Source of the DNA: ZC4RG30 sp963777735
GTDB lineage: Bacteria; Pseudomonadota; Gammaproteobacteria; Steroidobacterales; Steroidobacteraceae
Direction: 5' to 3'
DNA length: 64,000 nucleotides
Assembly (NCBI GenBank): GCA_963777735.1
Contig: CAVZRQ010000008.1
Location: 992,001 to 1,056,000 of the forward strand
In this document: piece after piece, positions 52,638 to 60,338 of the stretch
How the letters are laid out: every line of letters begins with the position of its first letter
Numbering within the stretch: the first letter of the stretch is position 1
Program-made: the position numbers and the translations under genes
The notes under the pieces: generated by a model
The model's input: only the letters and a program-made list of their open reading frames with translations
The model's database searches: none
Told to the model about the DNA's origin: nothing

Positions 52638-53915
52638 TCAGTCGCGGAAGGTCTGCTGCAGCAGACGATGCAGGTACAGCCGCCAGATCTGGTAGTCATG
52701 GCCGAAGCCGGGATCTTCGCTCCAGATGTGTTTCACACCCGCCGTCGTGAGTGTCTGATGCATGGTGCGGCCACCGTTGACCGCAGTGTCTTCGGTGCCC
52801 GAGCCGATGAAGATCATCTTGTAGTTCTTGTTCGTCTTCGCGACGTCGGCAGTCAGCAGATTGCCGGAGCCGTAACCGCTGAAGCCGGCAACATAGGCAA
52901 ACAGCTCCGGATGCTTGAAGCCGATGGAAGTGCTGTGACCGCCGCCCATCGAATATCCCATGATCGCCCGGCTGTTCTTGTTCTTGATGGCACGGAATTC
53001 CTTCTCGACATACGGAATAACGTAGTCGAGCAATTCCTTTTCCATGTTCCAGCCAGGCGTTGCTGCCAGACCGGGCGGCGCGGCCGGGCCGGCACCGCGC
53101 GGGGCCGGCGGTGGTGGCGCGTAGCCATGCGCCTTCTGCAAGGCGAGGATCTCCGGCTGCTTGCCGGTAGCACCGGTGGTGGCATGTCCAAAAGGCATGA
53201 CAATGATCGCGGGGACGGCTTTCTTCTCCGCGAGGAGGTTGTCCATGATGCTGTTGGCCATGCCGGATTGCGTCCAGCCGCGCTCGAAATCGTTGAACCC
53301 GTGCAGCAGGTACACCACCGGATACTTCTTGTTGCCAGCGTTGTAGTCGGGTGGCGTGTAGACCACGACCCGACGGGCAACCTTGATCTCCTTGTTGAAG
53401 TAGTGGTGCTCGATCAGGTTGCCGTGCGGAACATCGCGAAACATCATGAAGTCCGCTTCCTTGCCGGGAAGCGCGACGAGACTCTTGTAGACGCCAGAGG
53501 CGGGGCGAACAAACGTGTTCTGCGGATCAGGGGTGGAAAATCCATCCACTTCGAACCAGTACTGGTAGTAGCTCGGCGCGAGCTTCGGAGTCTTGTAAGT
53601 CCAGACTCCACTGGCGTCCTGGGTCATGTCGAATCCTGCGGATCCGTTGACCGGGACATCGCCGAGCTTGGGCATGTCGGTGAACAGGCGCACTTTCTTT
53701 GCGTTGGGGGCCTGCACCCGGAAAGTGATCGTGCTGTCTGGATTGACCTCCGGTGAGCGGGAAGCCGTGACGACACTGCCTTCGATGCCAGGCCCACGCC
53801 CGCCTCCTGGCGGCCCGCTACCGCCGGGGGGATTGTTGCTGATCTGCGCCTGGACCGGGCCAACGACGAGCGCGGCCAGCGCCGCAACCGAAACGATTCG
53901 CAGGATAGGGTTCAT
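52638..53915 (-). CDS. secreted esterase with N-terminal E-set domain (feruloyl/enterochelin-esterase type)
   Basis: 425 residues from the ATG at 53915 (AAGAAG site); the frame is open to 53945. Signal peptide ends GPVQAQ. A CBM48/E-set module (about 45-140) with FRVQAPNAKKVRLF, WTYKTPKLAPSYYQYWFEVDG, is followed by the esterase D fold with VVYLLHGFNDFERGWTQSG, the nucleophile elbow GYSMGGG, a DTAVNGGR segment and GFGHDYQIWR with the catalytic His. This is the arrangement of secreted feruloyl esterases and enterochelin-esterase relatives. An Ala/Pro/Gly-rich loop lies between. It sits 5 bases after the SnoaL-like gene upstream, so both share the promoter at 54970. Confidence 0.9.
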   Translation of the reverse strand: MNPILRIVSVAALAALVVGPVQAQISNNPPGGSGPPGGGRGPGIEGSVVTASRSPEVNPDSTITFRVQAPNAKKVRLFTDMPKLGDVPVNGSAGFDMTQDASGVWTYKTPKLAPSYYQYWFEVDGFSTPDPQNTFVRPASGVYKSLVALPGKEADFMMFRDVPHGNLIEHHYFNKEIKVARRVVVYTPPDYNAGNKKYPVVYLLHGFNDFERGWTQSGMANSIMDNLLAEKKAVPAIIVMPFGHATTGATGKQPEILALQKAHGYAPPPPAPRGAGPAAPPGLAATPGWNMEKELLDYVIPYVEKEFRAIKNKNSRAIMGYSMGGGHSTSIGFKHPELFAYVAGFSGYGSGNLLTADVAKTNKNYKMIFIGSGTEDTAVNGGRTMHQTLTTAGVKHIWSEDPGFGHDYQIWRLYLHRLLQQTFRD

Positions 53916-53920
53916 GATTA

Positions 53921-54868
53921 CTACTTCTTTTCTCGCGCCACCCACGGATCCGGCGAAGCCGGGCCCACGACGGCCATCGCATAATCCACGCGCCCGTCGC
54001 TCATCTTGAACACGTGCACGTCGGCCAGACTGTTGGAGAAGTGCAGAAAGGCCGCGACCAGTCCCGCCTCAACATCGGCAAGCGGCACGCGCGGCGCCGG
54101 ATGCTTGATGACGAGGCCCTTGGGCGAGCAATTGTGCGTGGGCGTGGTGAATATGCCGTTCTCCCAGCGGTCGCAGCGGGCGGCGAACGGCGCATTCACC
54201 ATGGGCTCGTTGGAGAACATGGCGAAATAGTCGGTGGCCGCTGCCGTCATCAGCGCGCGCGATTGCCGCAGGTCCGGAGGCAGGATGTTCTCCCAGTCGA
54301 GGTGAGCCGTAGCCATCACCACTTCGGGCTTGTACATGAACTCCTTTTCACGCCCGAGCACATGCTCGATTTCGGTGATCGCACCACCGTCCTGTGTCTG
54401 GAGCCGGATCGCGGCGTGGATCAACCTGCCCTTTTCATTGATGACCCCGAAGGTCACCGCACCACAGCGCTCGGTGTCCAGCAGGTAGTTCTGTTCGCCC
54501 CAGGCCCCGGCACCCTTCCACAGTTCGCTGGCGCCCGGTGCCTGCTGCACCCCGTTCTCGGTGAACATGACATTCGGCGCAATCTTCACCTTCGACGCAT
54601 CATGTGCGGCGAGCGCGGCCGAATAGCCATCCACTACGGCCTTCAGCGCGGCGCGGGGGCATTTGGTGCCGGGAGCTTCGACCGGGTAGTTGCGACGGGC
54701 CTGCCCAGGGGCGCCGCCCGCGGCCGGCCCACCGCCCGCTCCGGGTGCTGCGCCGGGCGCACCGCCAGGGCCCGCGCCAGGCCCCGGGGGATTCGGCGCG
54801 GCCGCATGCGTGGCTGCTGCAACGGCCATGACTGCCGCAAATGCAACGACAAGATTACTGCTCTTCAT
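53921..54868 (-). CDS. secreted SnoaL/NTF2-like protein, distant CDRxCL relative
   Basis: 315 residues. Signal peptide ends ATHAAA; then a Pro/Gly/Ala-rich linker. The first domain begins KCPRAALKAVVDGYSAALAAHD, the counterpart of the CDRxCLxxxVDxY motif at 33287 and 15621, then FTENGVQQAPG. The second half includes DYFAMFSNEP, CDRWENGIFTTPTHNC, and VHVFKMSDGRVDYAMA. Two NTF2-like halves are likely. First gene of the unit with the esterase. Function unknown; it may bind the esterase product or a partner. Confidence 0.75.
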   Translation of the reverse strand: MKSSNLVVAFAAVMAVAAATHAAAPNPPGPGAGPGGAPGAAPGAGGGPAAGGAPGQARRNYPVEAPGTKCPRAALKAVVDGYSAALAAHDASKVKIAPNVMFTENGVQQAPGASELWKGAGAWGEQNYLLDTERCGAVTFGVINEKGRLIHAAIRLQTQDGGAITEIEHVLGREKEFMYKPEVVMATAHLDWENILPPDLRQSRALMTAAATDYFAMFSNEPMVNAPFAARCDRWENGIFTTPTHNCSPKGLVIKHPAPRVPLADVEAGLVAAFLHFSNSLADVHVFKMSDGRVDYAMAVVGPASPDPWVAREKK

Positions 54869-54969
54869 GAAACCCCCGGTTCTAATTGTTCAGCGAAACT
54901 ACTGCGGGGCAGATCAAGGGTCAAGGCAACTACCCCCCCCAGGACGCATGCGGACAACGGTCGCAGGAC

Positions 54970-54998
54970 GATATAAACTCGCCGTCGAGTTTGTCCAA
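54970..54998 (-). promoter_or_regulatory. sigma-70-type promoter with palindromic spacer
   Basis: On the minus strand TTGGAC (54998-54993), a 17-base spacer and TATATC (54975-54970) make a good promoter about 100 bases before the gene at 53921. The spacer plus the adjacent base hold a perfect 7-base inverted repeat, AAACTCG-ccgt-CGAGTTT (54975-54992), placed exactly where a repressor would block RNA polymerase. Confidence 0.65.
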
Positions 54999-55024
54999 AC
55001 AATTGCGAACCCGTAACGCTCCTG

Positions 55025-55258
55025 ATGCCCCACGAATACCCGGATCTCACCCTTGCTGACGTCAAGCGGCTGCTGGATCAGTTTGCAGCGAGTCGGGCCG
55101 GGCATCCCCGCAAGGACGTCGAGGCGGAATACGGCGATCTGTTGCTGTATCTGATCCTCCTCGCGGGGAAATCCGGCGTCGACCTGGTGGGCGGCGCCAA
55201 CCGGGAACTGGACCACAGGGCCCGGGAACTCCCACGTCTGGTTAACCGCTACCTCTAG
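55025..55258 (+). CDS. small protein resembling a MazG-type helix pair (77 aa)
   Basis: ATG at 55025. The product has LTLADVKRLLDQFAASRAG, then DVEAEYGDLLLYLILLAGKSGVDLVGGANRELDHRARELPRL, matching the MazG/dUTPase-superfamily pattern of an E-x2-D-type helix followed by a second helix, but only half the usual length. The acidic residues E and D could bind Mg. It may be a truncated or minimal nucleotide pyrophosphohydrolase, or a fortuitous match. It is divergent from the gene at 53921. Confidence 0.5.
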   Translation: MPHEYPDLTLADVKRLLDQFAASRAGHPRKDVEAEYGDLLLYLILLAGKSGVDLVGGANRELDHRARELPRLVNRYL

Positions 55259-55437
55259 GTGCGTCGCAGCGCCGGGAAGGCGCGCGTTTCCCCCTGTTCC
55301 CCCTGAATGTTCCGGAAGCCGGCTGCGCGTGCCCGCCTGTCTGCGCATCCGCGCTCCGGCTGTTCCGCCGCCTTGCCGATGTATGCGTTCTGCATATATT
55401 CTGCCTCACGACGGAATGCCGAACAGGACGAACGAGA

Positions 55438-55731
55438 GTGCGCCAGACCAGTACTGCCATCCATGCGCTGCCGGAATCGATCGACCCTGATGTGCCCACT
55501 GTTGGCGCGATCAAGCGCGCCTTCCATGAGTTGTCGCGCACCGCTTCGGGTTCAACGCAGGGCGATGAGGGCGCGATGCTGCGCGAAGCCCATGACCTGT
55601 TGCGTCGGCTCGCCCGACGCGATGGCATCGATCCCGACGCCGCCGTGCGACAACGACGCGCGGCGATCCAGTCGCAACGAGAGCAACTGGTTTTCGCCAG
55701 CGCCGCAGCCTTGAACTCGTCACCTGGCTGA
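55438..55731 (+). CDS. hypothetical protein (97 aa)
   Basis: GTG start at 55438 with only a weak GAGAG ribosome site. The product is hydrophilic and probably helical (GAIKRAFHELSRTAS, EAHDLLRRLARRDGIDPDAAVRQRR). Codon use is typical of the window. No motif. The opposite-strand open frame is longer but looks like an arginine-rich shadow. The 180 bases upstream hold no other feature. Confidence 0.4.
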   Translation: MRQTSTAIHALPESIDPDVPTVGAIKRAFHELSRTASGSTQGDEGAMLREAHDLLRRLARRDGIDPDAAVRQRRAAIQSQREQLVFASAAALNSSPG

Positions 55732-55759
55732 CGCGCGGGCGAGCGCGCGCGGAGACTAT

Positions 55760-56698
55760 TTACGCTGCAGGTGACCGAAGCGTCACTTGTCCCTCTCCGG
55801 CAGCGGGACGATCTTCCCGGATGCGTGTCAGCACGACGATCGTCCCTATGATCACGAGGGTCCCTATCCATTGCAGTGTGGTGAGTCGCTCACCCAGCAC
55901 GGGGATGGCGATCATGAGACCAAACACCGGAATGAGGCTGAGGTACATCCCGGCTTCATCGGCGCGCAGCCCTTTCAAGGCCCAGAGATACAGCCAGAAC
56001 GCGCAGGCGTACTGGACAATGCCGGATGTGGCCGCCAGTACCCATCCGGTGGTCGACACCGAAGGGAAGCTGAAACCGATGTCGCCGAGCGCCAGGTGAA
56101 TGCCCATGGCGAACAACAGTGCCACCACCTGCTGGCCGATGAGCGCCGGGATCGGCTCGGTGACCGACGCCATGCGGGAAGAGCACACCACGTAGACAGC
56201 GGCACACAGCACGCCACCCAGGACCAGCGTGTCGCCCCACAATGACACCGTACCACCCGCGTACTGCAGGTGACTGCCGGCTACCAGCACTGCCCCGGCT
56301 GCCCCCACGATCGCCAGCAGCAGGACAACTCCCCGCAGGCGCTCGATCGCGAACATCCAGGCCAGCAGCACGATCATGATCGACTCCGTCGAGGAGAGCA
56401 CGACCGCTTCGGCGGCACTGATGCGATTGAGACCTTCGAGACCGAGAAAGTAGGCGAGACCGGGTTCGAGAATTCCAAGCCCGCTGTTTCGCAGCAGCTG
56501 CGGCCACGACAGCGTGCGCAGCCCGGTTGCCAGCAGGATCAGAACGAGGAAGGCTACGCTGGAGAACAATTGCAACAGCAGCAGCAATGAAGGCTCGAAG
56601 TGCCCGAGGGCCAGCTTCGTGAGCGTCATGCCCGCGCCCCAGCAGAACGTTGCCCCGATGGCAGCGGCAACATAAACGGCAGAGCGATGCGCAGTCAT
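55760..56698 (-). CDS. EamA/DMT-family transporter
   Basis: 312 residues with ten predicted membrane helices in two repeated five-helix halves (YVAAAIGATFCWGAGMTLTK; RISAAEAVVLSSTESIMIVLLAW). The second half ends PVLGERLTTLQWIGTLVIIGTIVVL, the EamA signature. Such carriers export amino acids or metabolites. Its start overlaps the stop of the unrecognised gene upstream (ATGA), so the two are translationally coupled and probably handle the same compound. Confidence 0.9.
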   Translation of the reverse strand: MTAHRSAVYVAAAIGATFCWGAGMTLTKLALGHFEPSLLLLLQLFSSVAFLVLILLATGLRTLSWPQLLRNSGLGILEPGLAYFLGLEGLNRISAAEAVVLSSTESIMIVLLAWMFAIERLRGVVLLLAIVGAAGAVLVAGSHLQYAGGTVSLWGDTLVLGGVLCAAVYVVCSSRMASVTEPIPALIGQQVVALLFAMGIHLALGDIGFSFPSVSTTGWVLAATSGIVQYACAFWLYLWALKGLRADEAGMYLSLIPVFGLMIAIPVLGERLTTLQWIGTLVIIGTIVVLTRIREDRPAAGEGQVTLRSPAA

Positions 56699-57807
56699 GG
56701 TGTTTCTCCCCGATCGACCTGAGCGGGTGGCACACGGGGCGCCCAGCTGTGACGGTATTGCATGTCGGGCTCCACCGGCAGGCCATGGACGAAGCCATGG
56801 TTCTCGTGGTCCTCGTCGATTTCCTTGGTGGAGATGTACTCAAAGTCGAGCTTTGGCCAGACCTCGCCCGCCTCTCGAGGAAGATCCTGCCGCTGGTCCA
56901 GCATCACCTCGCTCGGCAACAGCACGTCGGTGTGGTAATTGGCCGAGTAGAAGTCGGACGAGAAATCTGCCGGTACGTGAGAAGGCCGGTGTTTCATGGG
57001 GCACTGGTCTGGCGGACGGCTGGCATCCCGGTTGTGCCAGGTGCAACTGGATGCACCTCGCTTCTCGAGCGAGAGACCCCCATTGCCGATAGACGCCCAG
57101 GCGATATTCCGCACCCGTTCCAGCGCGCCTTCCAGATCGGAGGCGTGGCCGTGCAGCACCAGACTGTGGGCCAGCAGGCCCGGCGAGTTCACGGAAACGA
57201 GAATCCCGCCAGGCACGCGTCGGTCATGATTGCGCGTGCGATGCGCGGTTCCGTAGAACACGTTGATGCCGCCGCGCAGGCAGACGATATCGCCATTGGC
57301 CTGCTGGAAAGGCACGGATTCCGTGTAGATGGTGTCCAGTGCCACAGGCGCATGCTCGACCAGAAACAGATCGCACAGGAGACGGCAGACCTCCATGAGC
57401 TGCGTGCCCGGCTGGACAAATGCCAGCTCCGGCGCATTGAACATGATGAGAAATCCGTGTGACAGACCGCGGGAAGCGCGTTGCTTCCAGTCTTCGCGGG
57501 CCTGCTGAATCATCTGTGATACCCACTGCCTGCCCCGACAAAGGTTGGCACGATCAATCCAGCAGATGTCGTAGTGCACGCCGGCCGCGCCTTTCGCACC
57601 CAGGCGGCCAAACAGGCAGGGCTGATGGCGCCTTGCCCATTGGCGAAAGCGGGACTTCTTCTCCTCCGGATCGATGGCGGGATCCAGCAGCTCGGCGTTG
57701 GCCGTTTCGATATCCGCCCCCAGACTGACTGCCCCTCCGCGACTCCCCAAAGCCGACAGAATCTCCGGCAGATCTGCAGCCACCAACGTCGTGCTGTCCA
57801 TTCTCAT
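56695..57807 (-). CDS. unrecognised cytoplasmic protein (370 aa), operon with EamA transporter
   Basis: No signal peptide and no membrane segment. The N-terminal half has RHQPCLFGRLGAK, HYDICWIDRANLC, HGFLIMFNAPELAFVQPG and EVCRLLCDLFLVEHAPVALD; the middle GGINVFYGTAHRTRNHDRRVPGG; then SLEKRGASSCTWHNRD, PDQCPMKHRP and a Tyr/Asp-rich C-terminus. Cys and His residues repeat in CPMKHRP and TWHNRD-like pieces, so metal or heme binding is possible. A faint similarity to the YqcI/YcgG-type start (PCLFG..AK) is seen but not enough to name it. ATG at 57807 follows GGGAGGTATTGGGTC, a clear ribosome site. The MarR gene is divergent. Confidence 0.6.
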   Translation of the reverse strand: MRMDSTTLVAADLPEILSALGSRGGAVSLGADIETANAELLDPAIDPEEKKSRFRQWARRHQPCLFGRLGAKGAAGVHYDICWIDRANLCRGRQWVSQMIQQAREDWKQRASRGLSHGFLIMFNAPELAFVQPGTQLMEVCRLLCDLFLVEHAPVALDTIYTESVPFQQANGDIVCLRGGINVFYGTAHRTRNHDRRVPGGILVSVNSPGLLAHSLVLHGHASDLEGALERVRNIAWASIGNGGLSLEKRGASSCTWHNRDASRPPDQCPMKHRPSHVPADFSSDFYSANYHTDVLLPSEVMLDQRQDLPREAGEVWPKLDFEYISTKEIDEDHENHGFVHGLPVEPDMQYRHSWAPRVPPAQVDRGETP

Positions 57808-57839
57808 GACCCAATACCTCCCTTCTTCCGGAAACAGGA

Positions 57840-57860
57840 TATATGCGGTTTACATATAAT
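57840..57860. promoter_or_regulatory. inverted repeat and -10-like box in the MarR divergent region
   Basis: TATATG at 57840-57845 and CATATA at 57853-57858 are exact inverted copies seven bases apart, between the start codons at 57807 and 57886. A consensus TATAAT box (57855-57860) overlaps the right half on the plus strand. A MarR dimer bound here could control both directions. I found no convincing -35 box. Confidence 0.5.
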
Positions 57861-57885
57861 GTGATCTGCAGGCAGGGAAAATCCG

Positions 57886-58503
57886 GTGGTTATGGCGCCA
57901 AAGCATGGGTTTGACGCCCCGCTTGGACTAGAATCGGGCGCTGGAATCGGGGCGAGAGCCTCGAAGCGCAATGGATGGAAAGTGCACGCAGCAAGGGGTC
58001 AGAATCTGCTTGGCGCGCTGGTCACTGCGGTCAACGACCGCATGCAGTGGCGAGCCGAGAATGCCATTGGCCTTGGCGGCCAGATGCCCGCGGCTCTGGT
58101 CACCATCGGGCACAACTACGGCGAGAGCGTGGAGTTCCTGAGCGGCATCCTGCAGATGAGCCACTCCGGCTGTGTGCGCCTGGTCGACAAGCTCGACGAG
58201 CAGGGGCTCATCGAACGCCGTCCGGGCAAGGACAAACGATCGCTATCCCTCTACCTCACTCCCAAGGGCAGGGAGTTCAAACGCGATGTCCTGCGGGCCC
58301 GACGCGAGGCACTGAACTCGGTCCTGGATGCGCTCGACGGCCAGCAGCAACGCGATCTCGTCGGTCTGCTCGAAGTCATGCTCACGGCCATGACTCATTG
58401 CAAGAACGACGCCGACGTCATTTGCCGACTGTGCGAAGAGCAGACCTGCGCACAGAGCCACTGCCCCGTTACGATCGGCTCCGTGGTGAACGCCGCCCTG
58501 TAG
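57886..58503 (+). CDS. MarR-family regulator with cysteine-rich tail
   Basis: 205 residues from a GTG at 57886 (AGGG site); an ATG two codons later is also possible. The first 35 residues are atypical; the MarR body begins about NLLGALVTAVNDRM. The winged helix has LSGILQMSHSGCVRLVDKLDEQGLIERRPGKDKRSLSLYLTPKG. The tail carries five cysteines (HCKNDADVICRLCEEQTCAQSHCPV, C-x8-C-x2-C-x4-C-x4-C spacing), as in MarR relatives with a metal or thiol sensor. It probably represses the divergent unit of the unrecognised gene and EamA transporter. Confidence 0.9.
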   Translation: MVMAPKHGFDAPLGLESGAGIGARASKRNGWKVHAARGQNLLGALVTAVNDRMQWRAENAIGLGGQMPAALVTIGHNYGESVEFLSGILQMSHSGCVRLVDKLDEQGLIERRPGKDKRSLSLYLTPKGREFKRDVLRARREALNSVLDALDGQQQRDLVGLLEVMLTAMTHCKNDADVICRLCEEQTCAQSHCPVTIGSVVNAAL

Positions 58504-58527
58504 AGCGGATCACGCCATACTGACCCA

Positions 58528-58550
58528 GCAGGGTCCAGTCACCACCCTGC
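58528..58550. terminator. short inverted repeat between convergent regulator genes
   Basis: GCAGGGT at 58528-58534 and ACCCTGC at 58544-58550 pair exactly with a nine-base loop, at the junction of the MarR and NarL genes. No T-run on either side, so its role as terminator is tentative. Confidence 0.3.
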
Positions 58551-59189
58551 GCCAGTGCCGTGCCATTTCAGCGCGTACTGCACCAACTGCGCATTGGTTT
58601 CCAGAGCCAGTTTGCGCTTGATGGCCTGTCGATGGGTTTCGACGGTCTTGATGGACAGCGACAGTGCTTCGGCAATCTCCCGCGTGCCCTGCCCGAGACT
58701 TATCAGGCTGATCACCTGCAGTTCCCGAATGGTCAGGTGCATGTTCTTTCGATCGTCGTGACTATTGCGCTCTGCCAGCACGCGCTTGAGGTTGTCACTC
58801 ATGTAGCGCTCGCCGCGCAGCACGGTACGCAGCGCTGTCACCAGCTGCTCGGTCGCCGCCTGCTTCATGATGTACCCGGAGGCTCCCTCGGCCATCAGGC
58901 GCTCTGCATAGATGGCCTCGTCGTGCATGGACAGCACCAGAATGCGAATGTCCGGAAAATGCACGCTGACATCGCGCACGACGTTGAAGCCATCCCCCTC
59001 CGCCAGTGACAGATCCGCGATCACTGCGTCCGGACGCAATTCACGCACCATCCGCAGCGCCTCGGTTTCACCTTGCGCCTCGCCGACGATGGTCATGTCG
59101 GGCTCGACATTGATCATGCGCTTGATTCCCTGGCGCACGATCGGGTGGTCGTCAAGAATCAGAACACGGTATGGGCCTGGCGTAGACAC
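58539..59189 (-). CDS. NarL/FixJ-type response regulator
   Basis: 216 residues from a GTG at 59189. Receiver domain (1-125): acidic pair at DD13-14, phospho-acceptor Asp59 (AVIADLSLAEGDG), LSMHDE, GYIMKQA with the Lys. LuxR HTH (about 150-210): LTIRELQVISLISLGQGTREIAEALSLSIKTVETHRQAIKRKL. It is activated by a partner kinase or Hpt protein. No kinase is beside it; the orphan hybrid kinase at 5065, ending in an Hpt domain, is the nearest candidate in the window but lies 50 kb away. Confidence 0.95.
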   Translation of the reverse strand: MSTPGPYRVLILDDHPIVRQGIKRMINVEPDMTIVGEAQGETEALRMVRELRPDAVIADLSLAEGDGFNVVRDVSVHFPDIRILVLSMHDEAIYAERLMAEGASGYIMKQAATEQLVTALRTVLRGERYMSDNLKRVLAERNSHDDRKNMHLTIRELQVISLISLGQGTREIAEALSLSIKTVETHRQAIKRKLALETNAQLVQYALKWHGTGAGW

Positions 59190-59245
59190 CCTGGATTGTC
59201 AATCAGCGTGCCGAATCGCACAGGCCCACGGGCGGGTATCCCTGG

Positions 59246-60232
59246 TCAGTCGTCCACCGCCGCGACGTTGCGGTATTTGATCAGCCACTTGCCGTCGACC
59301 TTCACCAGATCATCGACACCATTGCCGGCCGCCGCGATGCGTGCGGGATCCTGAGACGTGGCGCCGCCGGTGCCGAAAATCGTCTGGTGGTAGTAGTGGT
59401 AGCGCGCGGTGGTGGGACCGGTGAACTCGAGATACTGGTTCATCGTGAAGTGGCGCATGGCAATCTTCTCGCCCTTCGCGCGGCGTTCGGTGTGCCCCTT
59501 GCCAAGGTCCGCCACCATCTTGTGCAGCGCCTCATGACCCTTTGTCTGGCCGAATGCGCCATCAACGGTGAACAGCTTCGCGTAGGCATCGGCATTGTAG
59601 GTGTCGAGCATGCGGTCGTAGCTCCACATCAGCTTCTCGATCATGGCGCGGTCTTCCGGTGTGCCAACGAAGACGCCCGAGGCGGCACGCCCGGTTGCCG
59701 CGGCAGCCGCCGGTGCCGGCGTGGGTAGCGTGGCCGGATCCCAATGCTCGTCGGCCTTGCCGTTCACGAAGCGCCAGGTGTCGAACCAGGTGGTGGTGTA
59801 GGACTTCGTCGCGTCATCCGCGTAAGGCATCTGGCGCACGGCCAGCACCGTGACGAACTCCCCTTCGGCCTGCACAGCGACCACCGGGCTCGTCAGCTTT
59901 GTGCACGTCGGGGTTGGCACGCGCTTGGCGACATTGATGAAATATTCCTGCACGCCCTTGAGGCCGGAAGCGGCCATGGGGTTGTGCTGGATGTAGCGGT
60001 CTGTCAGCCACTCGCCGGCACGGTTCCACTGATTGCACTGGAGCAACTCGCGCATGATGCGCAGCGTCGCCTGCTTGTTGCGGTGGAGGGTCTTGTCCTT
60101 GCTGGTGAACAGCGATTCCGGATCCGGGTGCGCCACCACGGGATCAGACAATGCGCGCATCTGGGCGGCGGCGGGCAGCGCCACCACGGCGGCTACTGCG
60201 GCAATGAAAGCCATTCGAATGGAACGTGACAT
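59246..60232 (-). CDS. secreted protein with two SnoaL/NTF2-like domains
   Basis: 328 residues, ATG at 60232 (AGAGGGGATT site). Signal peptide ends PAAAQ. First domain: NKQATLRIMRELLQCNQWNRAGEWLTDRYIQHNPMAASGLKG, the SnoaL-like aldol-condensation type. Linker (TPAPAAAAATGRAAS). Second domain (about 195-325): YDRMLDTYNADAYAKLFTVDGAFGQTKGHEAL and YHYYHQTIFGTGG, ending VKVDGKWLIKYRNV. Fusion of two differently related SnoaL domains in one chain. Same strand as the MBL gene at 60339 with a 106-base gap. The function is unknown. Confidence 0.85.
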   Translation of the reverse strand: MSRSIRMAFIAAVAAVVALPAAAQMRALSDPVVAHPDPESLFTSKDKTLHRNKQATLRIMRELLQCNQWNRAGEWLTDRYIQHNPMAASGLKGVQEYFINVAKRVPTPTCTKLTSPVVAVQAEGEFVTVLAVRQMPYADDATKSYTTTWFDTWRFVNGKADEHWDPATLPTPAPAAAAATGRAASGVFVGTPEDRAMIEKLMWSYDRMLDTYNADAYAKLFTVDGAFGQTKGHEALHKMVADLGKGHTERRAKGEKIAMRHFTMNQYLEFTGPTTARYHYYHQTIFGTGGATSQDPARIAAAGNGVDDLVKVDGKWLIKYRNVAAVDD

Positions 60233-60338
60233 CGGAATCCCCTCTTGATCGTTTATTCCCGGCGCAGAATCATGGCCTGTCGGGTGCTCCGGTGCAATCG
60301 TTTGCCGCGTGCCCCGGTCGATGGCGCGGAGCAGTGCC

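Noticed and set aside
55242..55871. 209-codon open frame on the minus strand
   Set aside because: Arg- and Ser-rich with no motif, spanning two gaps; the plus-strand ORF at 55438 is the better candidate.
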